In this document: piece by piece, positions 15,148-23,550 of the stretch
How the letters are laid out: each line of letters begins with the position of its first letter
Position numbering within the stretch: position 1 is the first letter of the stretch
Position numbers and translations under genes: made by a program
Notes under the pieces: model-generated
What the model was told of the DNA's origin: nothing
What the model saw: only the letters and a program-made list of their open reading frames with translations
Database searches by the model: none
DNA from: Noviherbaspirillum galbum
GTDB taxonomy: Bacteria; Pseudomonadota; Gammaproteobacteria; Burkholderiales; Burkholderiaceae_D
NCBI RefSeq assembly: GCF_010974945.1
Contig: NZ_JAAIVB010000070.1
Coordinates: forward strand, 1-54,034
Direction: 5' to 3'
DNA: 54,034 nucleotides

Positions 15148-15357
15148 TCAGTAATGCGGGGGCGGTTCGTTGGCGGGGGCGGCTTCGGGCGCGGTGTCGC
15201 GCAGTTCCTTGAGGCGCCGGGCCAGCGCGGTACAGAGGGTTTCGAGTTCGGCTATCTTTTTCTGCTGCTGGTAGACCGTCGTGTTGAGGACGTCCACCAG
15301 GTCGTCGAGCCGGGCGATGCGTATTTCGAGGTCGGCAATGGATTCTTCGGTGCTCAT
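15148..15357 (-). CDS. slyX: SlyX-like coiled-coil protein
   Basis: This 69-residue protein is almost entirely a heptad-patterned coiled coil (IADLEIRIARLDDLVDVLN, then QQQKKIAELE), ending in a Pro-rich tail with the terminal PPPHY shared by SlyX proteins. The family's cellular role is unclear. It is the first gene of the short operon with DUF2288 and the FliL-like protein. Confidence 0.88.
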   Translation of the reverse strand: MSTEESIADLEIRIARLDDLVDVLNTTVYQQQKKIAELETLCTALARRLKELRDTAPEAAPANEPPPHY

Positions 15358-15461
15358 GGGATTTTCCTTCCAGAGCGGAGAGGATGCGGCATCAGGCGCG
15401 GTTTCGTCAACGCGGTTTCATCCCCCCGTTGCTGCCACCGCGCCTGTCGTTACCGGAATGA

Positions 15462-16256
15462 TCAGACCACGCGCACCGAGAGGTTGGGCAGGCCGTCGAT
15501 ATGGCCTTCCATGACATCGCCGCGCACCACCGGGCCGACGTTTTCCGGCGTGCCCGAATAGATGATGTCGCCGGGCATGAGCTCGAAGGCTTCCGACAGG
15601 TTGCTGATCTGTTCCGCCACCGACCAGATCATCTGGCTGAGGTCGGCGTTCTGCTTCACCTGGCCATTCACCTTGAGCCAGATGTTGCCCTTGGTGAAAT
15701 GGCCGACCGTCGCGACCGGGTGGATCGGTCCGATCGGCGCGGACTTGTCGAAGCTCTTGCCGATTTCCCAAGGCTTCTTCTGGTCGCCCATGCCGCGCTG
15801 CAGGTCGCGCCGGGTCATGTCCAGGCCGATCGCGTAACCGTACACGTGGTTCAGCGCTTCGCTGACCGGGATGTTGCGTCCGCCCTTGTTGATCGCCGCG
15901 ACCAGTTCGATCTCGTAGTGATAGTTCTTGGTCAGCGTGGGATAGGGATGGTCGGCGGTCTGGCCGGGCTTGACGAACTGCACCGCGTCGCTCGGCTTCT
16001 GGAAAAAGAATGGCGGCTCGCGCGTGGGATCGGAGCCCATCTCGCGCGCATGCGCGGCGTAGTTCCGGCCGATGCAATAGATGCGGCGCACGGGAAAGGC
16101 GTCGCTCATGCCAACGATGGGAATGCTCGGCTGCGCGACGTCGAAGATGGTCTTGGCGCGATTGTCGGCGCTGACGGGCAGCGCGCATCCGGTCACGGCG
16201 CCCAGCGCCATCAGGCCGGCGGACTGCAGCGCATGGCGTCGATTGATCTTGTCCAT
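15462..16256 (-). CDS. Fumarylacetoacetate hydrolase-fold protein with a Tat-type leader
   Basis: This 264-residue protein has its FAH domain from about residue 40. The metal-ligand pair in YEIELVAAI and a third ligand in AIGLDMTRRD are present, with GTPENVGPV near the end as in fumarylpyruvate hydrolases. The N-terminus reads NRRHALQSAGLMALGAV and then TGC, that is, a twin-arginine leader with a possible lipobox Cys. FAH enzymes are normally cytosolic and cleave acylpyruvates in aromatic degradation. An exported version is unusual. No aromatic catabolic genes are adjacent. The export prediction is from motif only. Confidence 0.83.
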   Translation of the reverse strand: MDKINRRHALQSAGLMALGAVTGCALPVSADNRAKTIFDVAQPSIPIVGMSDAFPVRRIYCIGRNYAAHAREMGSDPTREPPFFFQKPSDAVQFVKPGQTADHPYPTLTKNYHYEIELVAAINKGGRNIPVSEALNHVYGYAIGLDMTRRDLQRGMGDQKKPWEIGKSFDKSAPIGPIHPVATVGHFTKGNIWLKVNGQVKQNADLSQMIWSVAEQISNLSEAFELMPGDIIYSGTPENVGPVVRGDVMEGHIDGLPNLSVRVV

Positions 16257-16370
16257 GGTGTCTCCTTCTCTGGTTGTTGTGAGAGGGAGTGTAGCATCGG
16301 CGTCATGGCGACGCAGGACCCGCGGCGGGCGTACACCAAAGGTCGATCGGGAATTGTCTTAGCGATGGAT

Positions 16371-16766
16371 CTAGAGGCTGGTGCCGGGCAATCGGGCCGT
16401 CCTCGCATGGCAGGCGCGCAGGAAATCGCTTTGCTGCGCCGCGGGTTGCTGCGGCTTCTGGAACACCCGGGTGGCCGCTTCGATCAGGAATGCCGCGTCA
16501 TCGTCGTCCTGCACGAACCAGCGCAACGCGGGCGGGAAGGCCTGGATCAGTTCGATGTCTTCGCGCAGCCGCGTGAGGAATGCGTCTTCGGTCATGCCGC
16601 CATCGCGCGCGATCGCCGCGTTGCGGATGAAGTCGCCGGCTTCGCGGCAATCCTGTTTGCTGGGGATGCGCGCCGCGCACACTTCCGGGATGAGCGCCAA
16701 TCCAAGCAGGATCATGCCCGCCGCGAGCCAGTACCGCGACAGGTTGGGGAGGTGAACAGGACGCAT
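16371..16766 (-). CDS. Secreted protein of unknown function
   Basis: This 131-residue protein has a signal peptide (hydrophobic stretch around YWLAAGMILLGLALIP, likely cleavage after VCAA). The mature part is helical with two cysteines (DCREAGDF and RACHART), which may form a disulphide. AAGGAG precedes the ATG. It lies just downstream of the dehalogenase-like gene on the same strand, separated by 57 bases, so co-transcription is possible. No family recognised. Confidence 0.65.
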   Translation of the reverse strand: MRPVHLPNLSRYWLAAGMILLGLALIPEVCAARIPSKQDCREAGDFIRNAAIARDGGMTEDAFLTRLREDIELIQAFPPALRWFVQDDDDAAFLIEAATRVFQKPQQPAAQQSDFLRACHARTARLPGTSL

Positions 16767-16823
16767 GGCCGTCTCCTTTTCTTCATCTTAGGATTCGACC
16801 GGCGCTCCCGCAATAAATTTCCG

Positions 16824-17507
16824 TCAGCGGGCGACCCAGCCTCCGCATACCGGGAATGTCTGGCCAACGAAGCAGTTCGCGGCCTCGCTGCACAGGTAGG
16901 CGGCGAACTGCGCATCTTCGCGCTGCGCCACCAGCCGTCCCAGCGGCACCTCGCGCTTCAGCCTATCCTGAAATGCGGGATTGGCCTGCACCTCCGGCGG
17001 AAAATACGTCGGGTTCTCGACGAAGTTCTGGGCGATGGCATTGACCTGCACGTTGTGCGGCGCAACCTCGACCCCGACCGCCTGAATGTAGGCAAGCTGC
17101 GCGCCGCGCGCGGCGCTGTAGCTCGACGCGCGCTTCATGCCGCGCAGCGCCGATGCGCTGCCCATCAGCAAGACCTTGCCGGACCTGCGCTGCACCATCT
17201 GCGGCAGCACCGCGCGCACCAGGCGCTGCAGCGGATCGACCATGTGGGCGAACATGTTCCGCCATTCTTCGTCGCTGGCCTCGGCCGCGGGCGTATAGGG
17301 CGCGGGCACCGCGAGGTTGGCGACGAGGATGTCGATGCGCCCTGCCTTTGCGACGATGGTTGCCGGCAGCGCCGGGTCGAGCAGGGCCTGGTCGTCGGCG
17401 ATGACCTCCGCGCCGTTCTCGCGGAACACCTCGCAGAGGGTGGGCCCCATGAAGGTATCGGACTGGGTGACGAGCACGCGCTTGCCGCTGAAATCGAAGC
17501 TGGCCAT
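16824..17507 (-). CDS. Halohydrin dehalogenase (SDR-derived, HheB-like)
   Basis: This 227-residue protein has a short-chain dehydrogenase fold but lacks the Gly-rich NAD motif and the catalytic Lys. It carries both signatures of halohydrin dehalogenases. The first is T-x4-F-x-G at 14-21 (TQSDTFMG), which replaces the cofactor site with the halide pocket. The second is S-x12-Y-x3-R, with Ser 117, Tyr 130 and Arg 134. The whole sequence follows the HheB type as I recall it: GAEVIAD, IDVLVAN-like IDILVAN, RAVLPQ, VPLGRL, and a GGW end. The family converts vicinal haloalcohols to epoxides plus halide and accepts nucleophiles in the reverse direction. The physiological substrate is unknown; no epoxide hydrolase is adjacent. 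A generic SDR is the alternative, but the Lys-to-Arg change in the exact spacing argues against it. Confidence 0.85.
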   Translation of the reverse strand: MASFDFSGKRVLVTQSDTFMGPTLCEVFRENGAEVIADDQALLDPALPATIVAKAGRIDILVANLAVPAPYTPAAEASDEEWRNMFAHMVDPLQRLVRAVLPQMVQRRSGKVLLMGSASALRGMKRASSYSAARGAQLAYIQAVGVEVAPHNVQVNAIAQNFVENPTYFPPEVQANPAFQDRLKREVPLGRLVAQREDAQFAAYLCSEAANCFVGQTFPVCGGWVAR

Positions 17508-17662
17508 GGTAAGGCTCCGGAAAGGAAAATGGTCATGCTAAGCCAATCCCGGCCGCCCTGCTTTGCATCAGCGCGGCCCGGCCGGAATCACGCTAGACTG
17601 GACGTTTCGCAGCCCGTCCTTCACCCTTCGCCACAGCGTCACTCCACCGTCCTCACAGCGCC

Positions 17663-17941
17663 ATGAGATCGACCAAAGCCGCCGCCGCCGTCACCCGCCT
17701 GAACACCCGCGACCCCGCACATCGTTATTCGCTTGGCATGACCGCCAGCGGGTTCTTCTACCTGCTGCGCGCGGTGCCGGGCGGCGCGCCGGAAAAGATC
17801 AGCGCCGACCTGACGATGGATGAATTCGTCGAGTTCGCCAACAAGACCGGGCCGCAGAAGAAAGTAAAGATCAGCAAGCTGGACGAGGCCTTCGAGCGGC
17901 AGCTTGGGGCGCGCGGGAAGTCGCGCGAAGGCGAGGATTGA
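17663..17941 (+). CDS. Small protein of unknown function
   Basis: This 92-residue basic protein contains RYSLGMTASGFFYLLRAVPGG and a Lys-rich C-terminus (GPQKKVKISKLDEAFERQL). Codon use matches the neighbours. It ends two bases before an inverted dRS3-like repeat pair. It is convergent with rep and carries no recognisable domain. Confidence 0.55.
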   Translation: MRSTKAAAAVTRLNTRDPAHRYSLGMTASGFFYLLRAVPGGAPEKISADLTMDEFVEFANKTGPQKKVKISKLDEAFERQLGARGKSREGED

Positions 17942-17942
17942 G

Positions 17943-18054
17943 AAATGGGATTCCCGCCTGCGCGGGAATGACAGCGGATGCTTTGCCGAATGCAGACAAG
18001 AGCGACTTCTGCCATTCCATCTCTGTCATTCCCGCGCAGGCGGGAATCCCATTT
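17943..18054. repeat. Inverted pair of dRS3-like ATTCCC-N8-GGGAAT elements
   Basis: Arms 17943-17974 and 18023-18054 are perfect 32-bp inverted copies separated by 48 bases. Each contains a 20-mer ATTCCC-N8-GGGAAT (17950-17969 and 18028-18047), the consensus of neisserial dRS3 repeats. The pair can form a large hairpin between two convergent genes and could act as their shared terminator. Confidence 0.85.
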
Positions 18055-18070
18055 TCCTCGATAGGCCGCT

Positions 18071-20128
18071 CTACGCCGCCTTGGGCTTCTGCAGCAAGGC
18101 CTTGAGATTCGCCAGCCGCGCCTGCGGCGTCAGCACTTCCTCTTCCTTGGGCACCGCGTCGCCCTCGTCCAACTTCATCTCCTTGATGAAGCGCGACATG
18201 TCGCAGTTCACGCTTTCCCGCGCACGCTTGCGCTTCTTGCACCAGCTTACGTGCAGGCTGCGTTGCGCGCGGGTGATGCCGACGTACATCAGCCGGCGTT
18301 CTTCCTCGATGCGCGCGGCGAGGGTCTCGACCGGCGCGTCCGGATCGCCCTTGTGCGGCAGGATGCCCTCCTCCACGCCAACCAGGAAGACATGCGGAAA
18401 CTCCAGTCCCTTGGAAGCGTGCAGGGTCGACATGCGGACCGCGTCCGGCTCTTCGTCGCGTCCCTCGAGCATGGTCATGAGCGCGACCATCTGCGTGAGT
18501 TCGAGCAAACTCTTTTCTTCGGCGGTGCCGTCCTTGCCGCCGGTGCCCTTTTCCTTCAGCCAGGTGGTGAAGTCGAGCACGTTCTGCCACTTGGACTGCG
18601 CCTGCTTCTCGTCGAACGTGGTGTAGAGGTAGGACTCGTAGGCGATTTCCTTCATCATCTCGTCGAGCAGCTCGGCGGCGTTTTCTCCGCGCTGGGACGC
18701 GCGCGCCTCGAGGCCGTTGATGAAGTGGCAGAACTCGCGCAGCGGCCCGAGCTGGCGGTCGTTGAGCTTCGACTCGATGCCGCCCTTGAAGGCCGCCTCG
18801 AACAGCGAGCATTGCCATTGCCCGGCGAAGGCGCCGAGCGCCTCGAGCGTGCTCTGGCCCACGCCGCGCTTGGGCGTGGTGACGGCGCGGATGAAGGCCG
18901 GGTCGTCGTCTTCGTTGGCGACCAGCCGCAGGTAGCTGACGATGTCCTTGATTTCCGCGCGGTCGAAGAAGCTTTGCCCGCCGGAGATGGTGTAGGGAAT
19001 GCGTTCCTTGCGCAGCGCGGTTTCGATCACCCGCGACTGGTGGTTGCCGCGATACAGGATGGCGTAGTCGGAAAACTTCGCGCGCCGCTCAAACTTGTGC
19101 GCCGAGATCATGATGGCGACCTGTTCGGCTTCCTGCTCGTCGTCCTGCATGGCCATGACCTTGATCGGGTCGCCCAGGCCGTGCTCCGACCACAGCTGCT
19201 TCTCGAAGAGCTTGGGGTTGTTGCCGATGACCGCGTTGGCGGCCTGCAGGATGCGGGTCGATGAGCGGTAGTTCTGTTCCAGCTTGATGACCTTGAGGTC
19301 GGGGAAATCGACCTGCAGCTGCTTGAGGTTTTCGATGGTCGCGCCGCGCCAGGCGTAGATGGCCTGGTCGTCGTCGCCCACGGCGGTGAACATCGGCTTC
19401 TTGCCGAGGCCCGTGACCAGCAGCTTCACGAGTTCGTACTGGCAGGTGTTGGTGTCCTGATATTCGTCGACCAGGAGATAGCGCAGCTTGCGCTGCCAGC
19501 GGTCGCGCACTTCCTCGTTGCCGCGGAAAAGTTCGACCGGCAGGCGGATGAGGTCGTCGAAGTCCACCGCCTGGTAGGAGGACAGCGTGGCGACATAGCT
19601 GCGGTAGATGCGGGCGGCCTGGTCCTCGTGTTCGTTTTTGGCCTGCTTCAATGCGGCCTCGGGGTCGACCAGGCCGTTTTTCCAGAGCGAGATGTCGGTC
19701 TGGATACGGCGGATGAGCTGCTTGTCGGTAGTGCAGGCGAGGTCCTGCACGAGGGAGAAGCAATCGTCGCTGTCCATGATGGAAAAGCGGTCCTTCAGGC
19801 CGAGTTCCCTCGCTTCGCGCCGCAGGATCTGCACGCCGAGCGAATGGAAGGTGCAGACCGTCAGGTGCTTGGCTTCCTTGGGTTCCTTGAGCAGCTTGGC
19901 GATCCGCTCCTGCATCTCGGCGGCCGCCTTGTTGGTGAAGGTGACCGCGGCGATGTTGCTCGCCTTGTAGCCATGGTCCTCAATCAGGTGGGCGATCTTC
20001 TGCGTGATGACGCGGGTCTTGCCCGAGCCGGCGCCGGCCAGCACCAGGCAAGGGCCGTCCATGTACTTGACGGCCTCGCGTTGCGGAGGATTCATGCCAT
20101 GCAGGCCGGAAGTGTTGGGATGGGACAT
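18071..20128 (-). CDS. rep: ATP-dependent DNA helicase Rep (UvrD family)
   Basis: This complete 685-residue superfamily 1 helicase shows Walker A AGAGSGKTR at 31-39, TFTNKAAAEM, the DEYQDTN Walker B, GDDDQAIYAWRGA, QNYRSS, and the C-terminal motifs STLHASKGLEF and GITRAQRSL. The opening (NPPQREAVKYMDGPCLVLAG) and total length match Rep rather than UvrD. Rep is a 3'-5' motor that helps forks pass protein roadblocks. It stands alone, with 51 bases to the EAL gene upstream. Confidence 0.93.
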   Translation of the reverse strand: MSHPNTSGLHGMNPPQREAVKYMDGPCLVLAGAGSGKTRVITQKIAHLIEDHGYKASNIAAVTFTNKAAAEMQERIAKLLKEPKEAKHLTVCTFHSLGVQILRREARELGLKDRFSIMDSDDCFSLVQDLACTTDKQLIRRIQTDISLWKNGLVDPEAALKQAKNEHEDQAARIYRSYVATLSSYQAVDFDDLIRLPVELFRGNEEVRDRWQRKLRYLLVDEYQDTNTCQYELVKLLVTGLGKKPMFTAVGDDDQAIYAWRGATIENLKQLQVDFPDLKVIKLEQNYRSSTRILQAANAVIGNNPKLFEKQLWSEHGLGDPIKVMAMQDDEQEAEQVAIMISAHKFERRAKFSDYAILYRGNHQSRVIETALRKERIPYTISGGQSFFDRAEIKDIVSYLRLVANEDDDPAFIRAVTTPKRGVGQSTLEALGAFAGQWQCSLFEAAFKGGIESKLNDRQLGPLREFCHFINGLEARASQRGENAAELLDEMMKEIAYESYLYTTFDEKQAQSKWQNVLDFTTWLKEKGTGGKDGTAEEKSLLELTQMVALMTMLEGRDEEPDAVRMSTLHASKGLEFPHVFLVGVEEGILPHKGDPDAPVETLAARIEEERRLMYVGITRAQRSLHVSWCKKRKRARESVNCDMSRFIKEMKLDEGDAVPKEEEVLTPQARLANLKALLQKPKAA

Positions 20129-20179
20129 GCGTGAGGTGCTTGCGGGGAAAACGGCGGAGCCGGCGATTCTAGCAGCCGG

Positions 20180-21397
20180 TCAGAAAAACTGGTTCCATTC
20201 ATCGATCCAGTCGGGTACCGCTTCGCGTTCCATCGGCTTGGCGATGTAGAATCCCTGCGCATAGGTGCAGCCCAGGCCGCGCAGCAGGTCCCAGTCTTCG
20301 CGGGTCTCGACGCCGACCGCCACCGAATTGCGGCGCAGCTTGCGCGCAAGATCAAGGCAGGAACTCAGCGCGATGCGCATTTGCTCGTTCTGCGCGGCCC
20401 CGGCGACGAAGGAACGGTCGATCTTGAGGTCGAGGAAGGGAATGCGCAGCAATTGCTGCATGTTGGAGCGGGCGGTGCCGTAGTCGTCGACCGAGAGGCC
20501 GAAGCCTTTCATGCGCAGGCGGGCCAGGTTTTCGAGGCAGACCGGCGAATCGGTCATGGCCATGAGCTCGGTGATCTCGATGGTCAGAAAGGCGGGTTCG
20601 ATGCCATGCTCATGGATGTGCGCGAGGATGCGTTCCGCCAGGCCGGCTTCGCTCAGGGCCGTGGCCGACAGGTTGATGGACACCGACAGCATCAATCCGC
20701 GGTCGTGCCAGCTCCGGCACGCGGCGACCGAGCGCTCGATAATGCGCCACGTCAGCCTTTCCATGCTGCCGCTCTGCTCGAGCACCGGAATGAATGCTTT
20801 CGGCGTCAGGATGCCGTGGGCCGGATGGCGCCAGCGCGCGAAGGCTTCGACCGCCTTGACCTTGCCGGTGGCCAGCTCGACCTTGGGCTGGAAGAAGGGC
20901 TCGAACTGGTTCTGCGCTAGTGCCGCGTGGATGTCGTCGAGGGAAAACTGGGGGAGCGCCTGCTGGGCGTCGCCCCGGGCGCGCGACGAAGGCTTGTAGT
21001 TGCCGATCAGCCGCTCCAGGACCTCCGGCGTGGCCGGCTTCTCGAAGGTGCCGAGCACGTCGATGCCATAGGCCTTGGACATGGTCTCGACCGAGAACAG
21101 CAGCGCTGACCCGAGGGCGCTGGTGAGGGCGACGGCGCCTGCGTGTTCGCCGTTGGCTAGATGGCGGACGAGCTCGATGCCATCCATGCCGGGCATGTTG
21201 AGGTCGACGAAGCTGATGTCGATGCGGCTCGACGCGTCGCTCAGGATCTTCAGCGCCTCGCGGCCGTTTTGCGCTTCCGTGATGTGAGTGGCTCCCAGCT
21301 TGGTCAACATGACCGTCAGCCAGTGGCGCTGGAATTCGTCGTCTTCCGCGACAAGGAATCTCAGCCCCCCGATGCGGTGATGTTGTTCGTCCTGCAT
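20180..21397 (-). CDS. Response regulator with receiver and EAL domains
   Basis: This is a 405-residue protein. The receiver domain (about 12-130) has the acidic pair EDD near 18-20, phospho-acceptor Asp 65 in FVDLNMPGMDG, and a C-terminal FEKP Lys. The EAL domain (about 150-400) shows VEAFARW in place of the classical EALLRW, SINLSA, IEITEL, VDDYGT in place of DDFGTG, DLKIDRSF and VGVETREDW. Most metal and catalytic acids are retained, so cyclic di-GMP hydrolysis is plausible but the altered EAL and DDFGT loops may lower it. No paired histidine kinase lies beside it. The start at 21397 is preferred; an in-frame TTG lies at 21433. Confidence 0.87.
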   Translation of the reverse strand: MQDEQHHRIGGLRFLVAEDDEFQRHWLTVMLTKLGATHITEAQNGREALKILSDASSRIDISFVDLNMPGMDGIELVRHLANGEHAGAVALTSALGSALLFSVETMSKAYGIDVLGTFEKPATPEVLERLIGNYKPSSRARGDAQQALPQFSLDDIHAALAQNQFEPFFQPKVELATGKVKAVEAFARWRHPAHGILTPKAFIPVLEQSGSMERLTWRIIERSVAACRSWHDRGLMLSVSINLSATALSEAGLAERILAHIHEHGIEPAFLTIEITELMAMTDSPVCLENLARLRMKGFGLSVDDYGTARSNMQQLLRIPFLDLKIDRSFVAGAAQNEQMRIALSSCLDLARKLRRNSVAVGVETREDWDLLRGLGCTYAQGFYIAKPMEREAVPDWIDEWNQFF

Positions 21398-21621
21398 GGT
21401 TGCCCATCCCGTGGAAATAATGCCTCCGGTCAATTATGCCCGTGATTCCATGGCACTTGAAGGACTATCTTCGGCTTGCAGGAATGGCAACGGAAATGGC
21501 CTGCCAGCCCGCCTGGAAAAGGCTCGGACGGGAACTCTTTCCATTCAGTAATGTCCTTGTGAAGCGGTTTCGCTCCCGATACGGACAAGCACGCCCATTC
21601 TGATCATTTGCAGGAGTTTTT

Positions 21622-22359
21622 TTGAACCGCCATTTGCTTCTCGCCTCGCTGTCCTGCGCGGCGCTTGCCGCCTGCGGCGGCGGAAACGATGCCTCCACTG
21701 CAGCAACTGCGGCAGCACCGGCAGCTTCCATCTCTTCCAGCCAGCCGGCCGGTGCCGCAGCGCCGGCGTCGACCGTCACATCGAACCCGGCGTCGATCCC
21801 GGCCGCGAGCACCGCGCCAGCATCATCGACAACGCCCTCCCCTTCGGCAACGACCTCAACGACTGCTCCCGCTTCTTCGCCGGCTCCCGCCGCTGCCCCG
21901 GCCGCGGACAGCGCCGGCACCGCGCAGACCTGCGGCATCGGCAGCTTCCAGCAGGACCTGCTGGCCCGCATCAACCAGGCGCGCGCCAGCAGCCGCGCCT
22001 GCGGCGCCACGACCTACCAGGCAGCGGGACCGGTGACCTGGAACGCCAGGCTGTTCGACGCGGCGGCGGCGCACGCGCAAGACATGGCGGCCAACAATTA
22101 CTTTTCCCATGTGAGCCTGGACGGCACGACCTTCAGCCAGCGCATCACCGCCGCCGGCTACGCCTGGTCCGCCGTAGGGGAAAACATTGCCGCCGGCCAG
22201 ACCACGCCCGCCGAGGTGATGGCCGCCTGGCTTGCCAGCCCCGGCCACTGCGCGAACATCATGAACGCCGCCTACACGGAGGTGGCGGTGGCCTGCGTCA
22301 GGAACGATGCCAGCCAGTACAAGTGGTACTGGGCGATGGAACTCGGCCATCCGCAGTAA
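21622..22359 (+). CDS. Lipoprotein with a CAP/SCP domain
   Basis: This is a 245-residue protein starting at TTG, fixed by AGGAG a few bases upstream. The signal peptide ends in LAAC, giving a lipid-anchored Cys at 18. A low-complexity linker rich in Ala, Ser, Thr and Pro runs to about residue 95. The CAP domain follows with FSHVSLDGTTF, GENIAAGQ, and HCANIMN, carrying the His/Glu cavity residues. The two extra cysteine-bearing patches (QTCGIG, RACGATT) suggest disulphides. Bacterial CAP proteins are surface proteins of uncertain activity. Confidence 0.87.
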   Translation: MNRHLLLASLSCAALAACGGGNDASTAATAAAPAASISSSQPAGAAAPASTVTSNPASIPAASTAPASSTTPSPSATTSTTAPASSPAPAAAPAADSAGTAQTCGIGSFQQDLLARINQARASSRACGATTYQAAGPVTWNARLFDAAAAHAQDMAANNYFSHVSLDGTTFSQRITAAGYAWSAVGENIAAGQTTPAEVMAAWLASPGHCANIMNAAYTEVAVACVRNDASQYKWYWAMELGHPQ

Positions 22360-22440
22360 GCGGCCGCGAAGCCGCAGGGCAAGTGCTGCAAAGCGGCCGC
22401 GCCTGGTTCACAATGAGGCATGGCTGTCTAGGAGCGGATC

Positions 22441-23427
22441 ATGCGTACAGTGCTTGCGGTCGTTGCCCTGCTCCCCGCGCTCGCCATGGCGGGGGGTTCC
22501 AACTACACCATCGTTCCCGGCGTGTCCTCTCCGTCGGGAAAGGTAAGCGAGTGGGCAGTGCCCACGCCCCGTTTCGCCCGCGACCCCGCCGCCGCGCCGG
22601 ACGGGCGCATCTACATCGCGGTCATGCATGGCAACAAGCTCGCGCGCTTCGATCCCGCCACGCGGCAATTCGAGGAATGGGACTTGCCGGAAGGCACGCG
22701 GCCGCACGGCCTTGTCGTCGATGAGAAAGGCACGGTCTGGATGACGGGCCATGGCAACGGCACGCTGCTGGAGATTCCCTTCGCCGACGGCAAGCCGGTG
22801 CGCATGACGGCGCACAAGACGCCATCCGGCGGCACGCCGCACACCATCATCTTCGACGGGCGCGAAGCGCTGTGGTTTACCAACCAGGGCGCCGACAAGG
22901 TGACGCGCTACGAACGCGCCAGCGGCAGAATGACGGAATTCGACAGCCGGGACGGCCCGTACGGCCTGGCGATGGACAAGTCGGGCAACGTCTGGTTCTG
23001 CCAGGCCAGCGGCCAGCGGGTGGGCCGCATCGACGCGAAGACGGGCAAGGTCACGGAGATCGATTTCGGCAAGGGCTCCCTGCCCCGGCGCATCGCCGCC
23101 GCACCTGACGATACGCTGTGGGTGGCGCGCTACGGCGACGGCAAGCTGACGCACATCGATGCGCGCAGCGGGAAGATCATCAAGTCCTACGAGATGCCGG
23201 CAGGTCCCAGCGGCAATCCCTATGCGGTCACGGTGGATGGCGCGGGCAAGGTCTGGGCCAACGAGATCGGCACCGACACGGTAACCCTCTTCGATCCGGC
23301 GAGCGAGAAATTCCGGGTCTTCGACCTGCCGACGAAGAACGAAGGCATCCGCAAGATGGTCGTCGATGCCAAGGGCAGGCTCTGGTACATGGGCAGCCAC
23401 AGCGGCAAGCTGGGCGTGGTGGAATGA
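22441..23427 (+). CDS. Secreted Vgb/SMP-30-like beta-propeller protein
   Basis: This 328-residue protein has a signal peptide (TVLAVVALLPALAMA) and a seven-bladed propeller of the virginiamycin B lyase superfamily. Repeats such as RPHGLVVDEKGTVWMTG, GPYGLAMDKSGNVWF and NPYAVTVDGAGKVWANE are plain. In true Vgb lyases catalytic histidines lie in the late blades; here those blades read GPYG, NPYA and GIRK and show no His at the equivalent position. It is therefore unlikely to be a streptogramin resistance enzyme. Periplasmic location fits a sugar- or lactone-related function, not determined. Confidence 0.83.
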   Translation: MRTVLAVVALLPALAMAGGSNYTIVPGVSSPSGKVSEWAVPTPRFARDPAAAPDGRIYIAVMHGNKLARFDPATRQFEEWDLPEGTRPHGLVVDEKGTVWMTGHGNGTLLEIPFADGKPVRMTAHKTPSGGTPHTIIFDGREALWFTNQGADKVTRYERASGRMTEFDSRDGPYGLAMDKSGNVWFCQASGQRVGRIDAKTGKVTEIDFGKGSLPRRIAAAPDDTLWVARYGDGKLTHIDARSGKIIKSYEMPAGPSGNPYAVTVDGAGKVWANEIGTDTVTLFDPASEKFRVFDLPTKNEGIRKMVVDAKGRLWYMGSHSGKLGVVE

Positions 23428-23550
23428 AGACCCCGCCCGGCGGCGCGGCAGGCGGGAAAACGCTACACTAGGCGGCCTCGATCAGGAAACCGCGCAGGCA
23501 ACCGCAGCGCGCGGATGCCCTGGCGGATACACCATCTTTCCCTTCCCATC

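Noticed and set aside
22441-23427. Streptogramin resistance gene
   Set aside because: Fold matches but the catalytic histidines are not seen, and a signal peptide is present.
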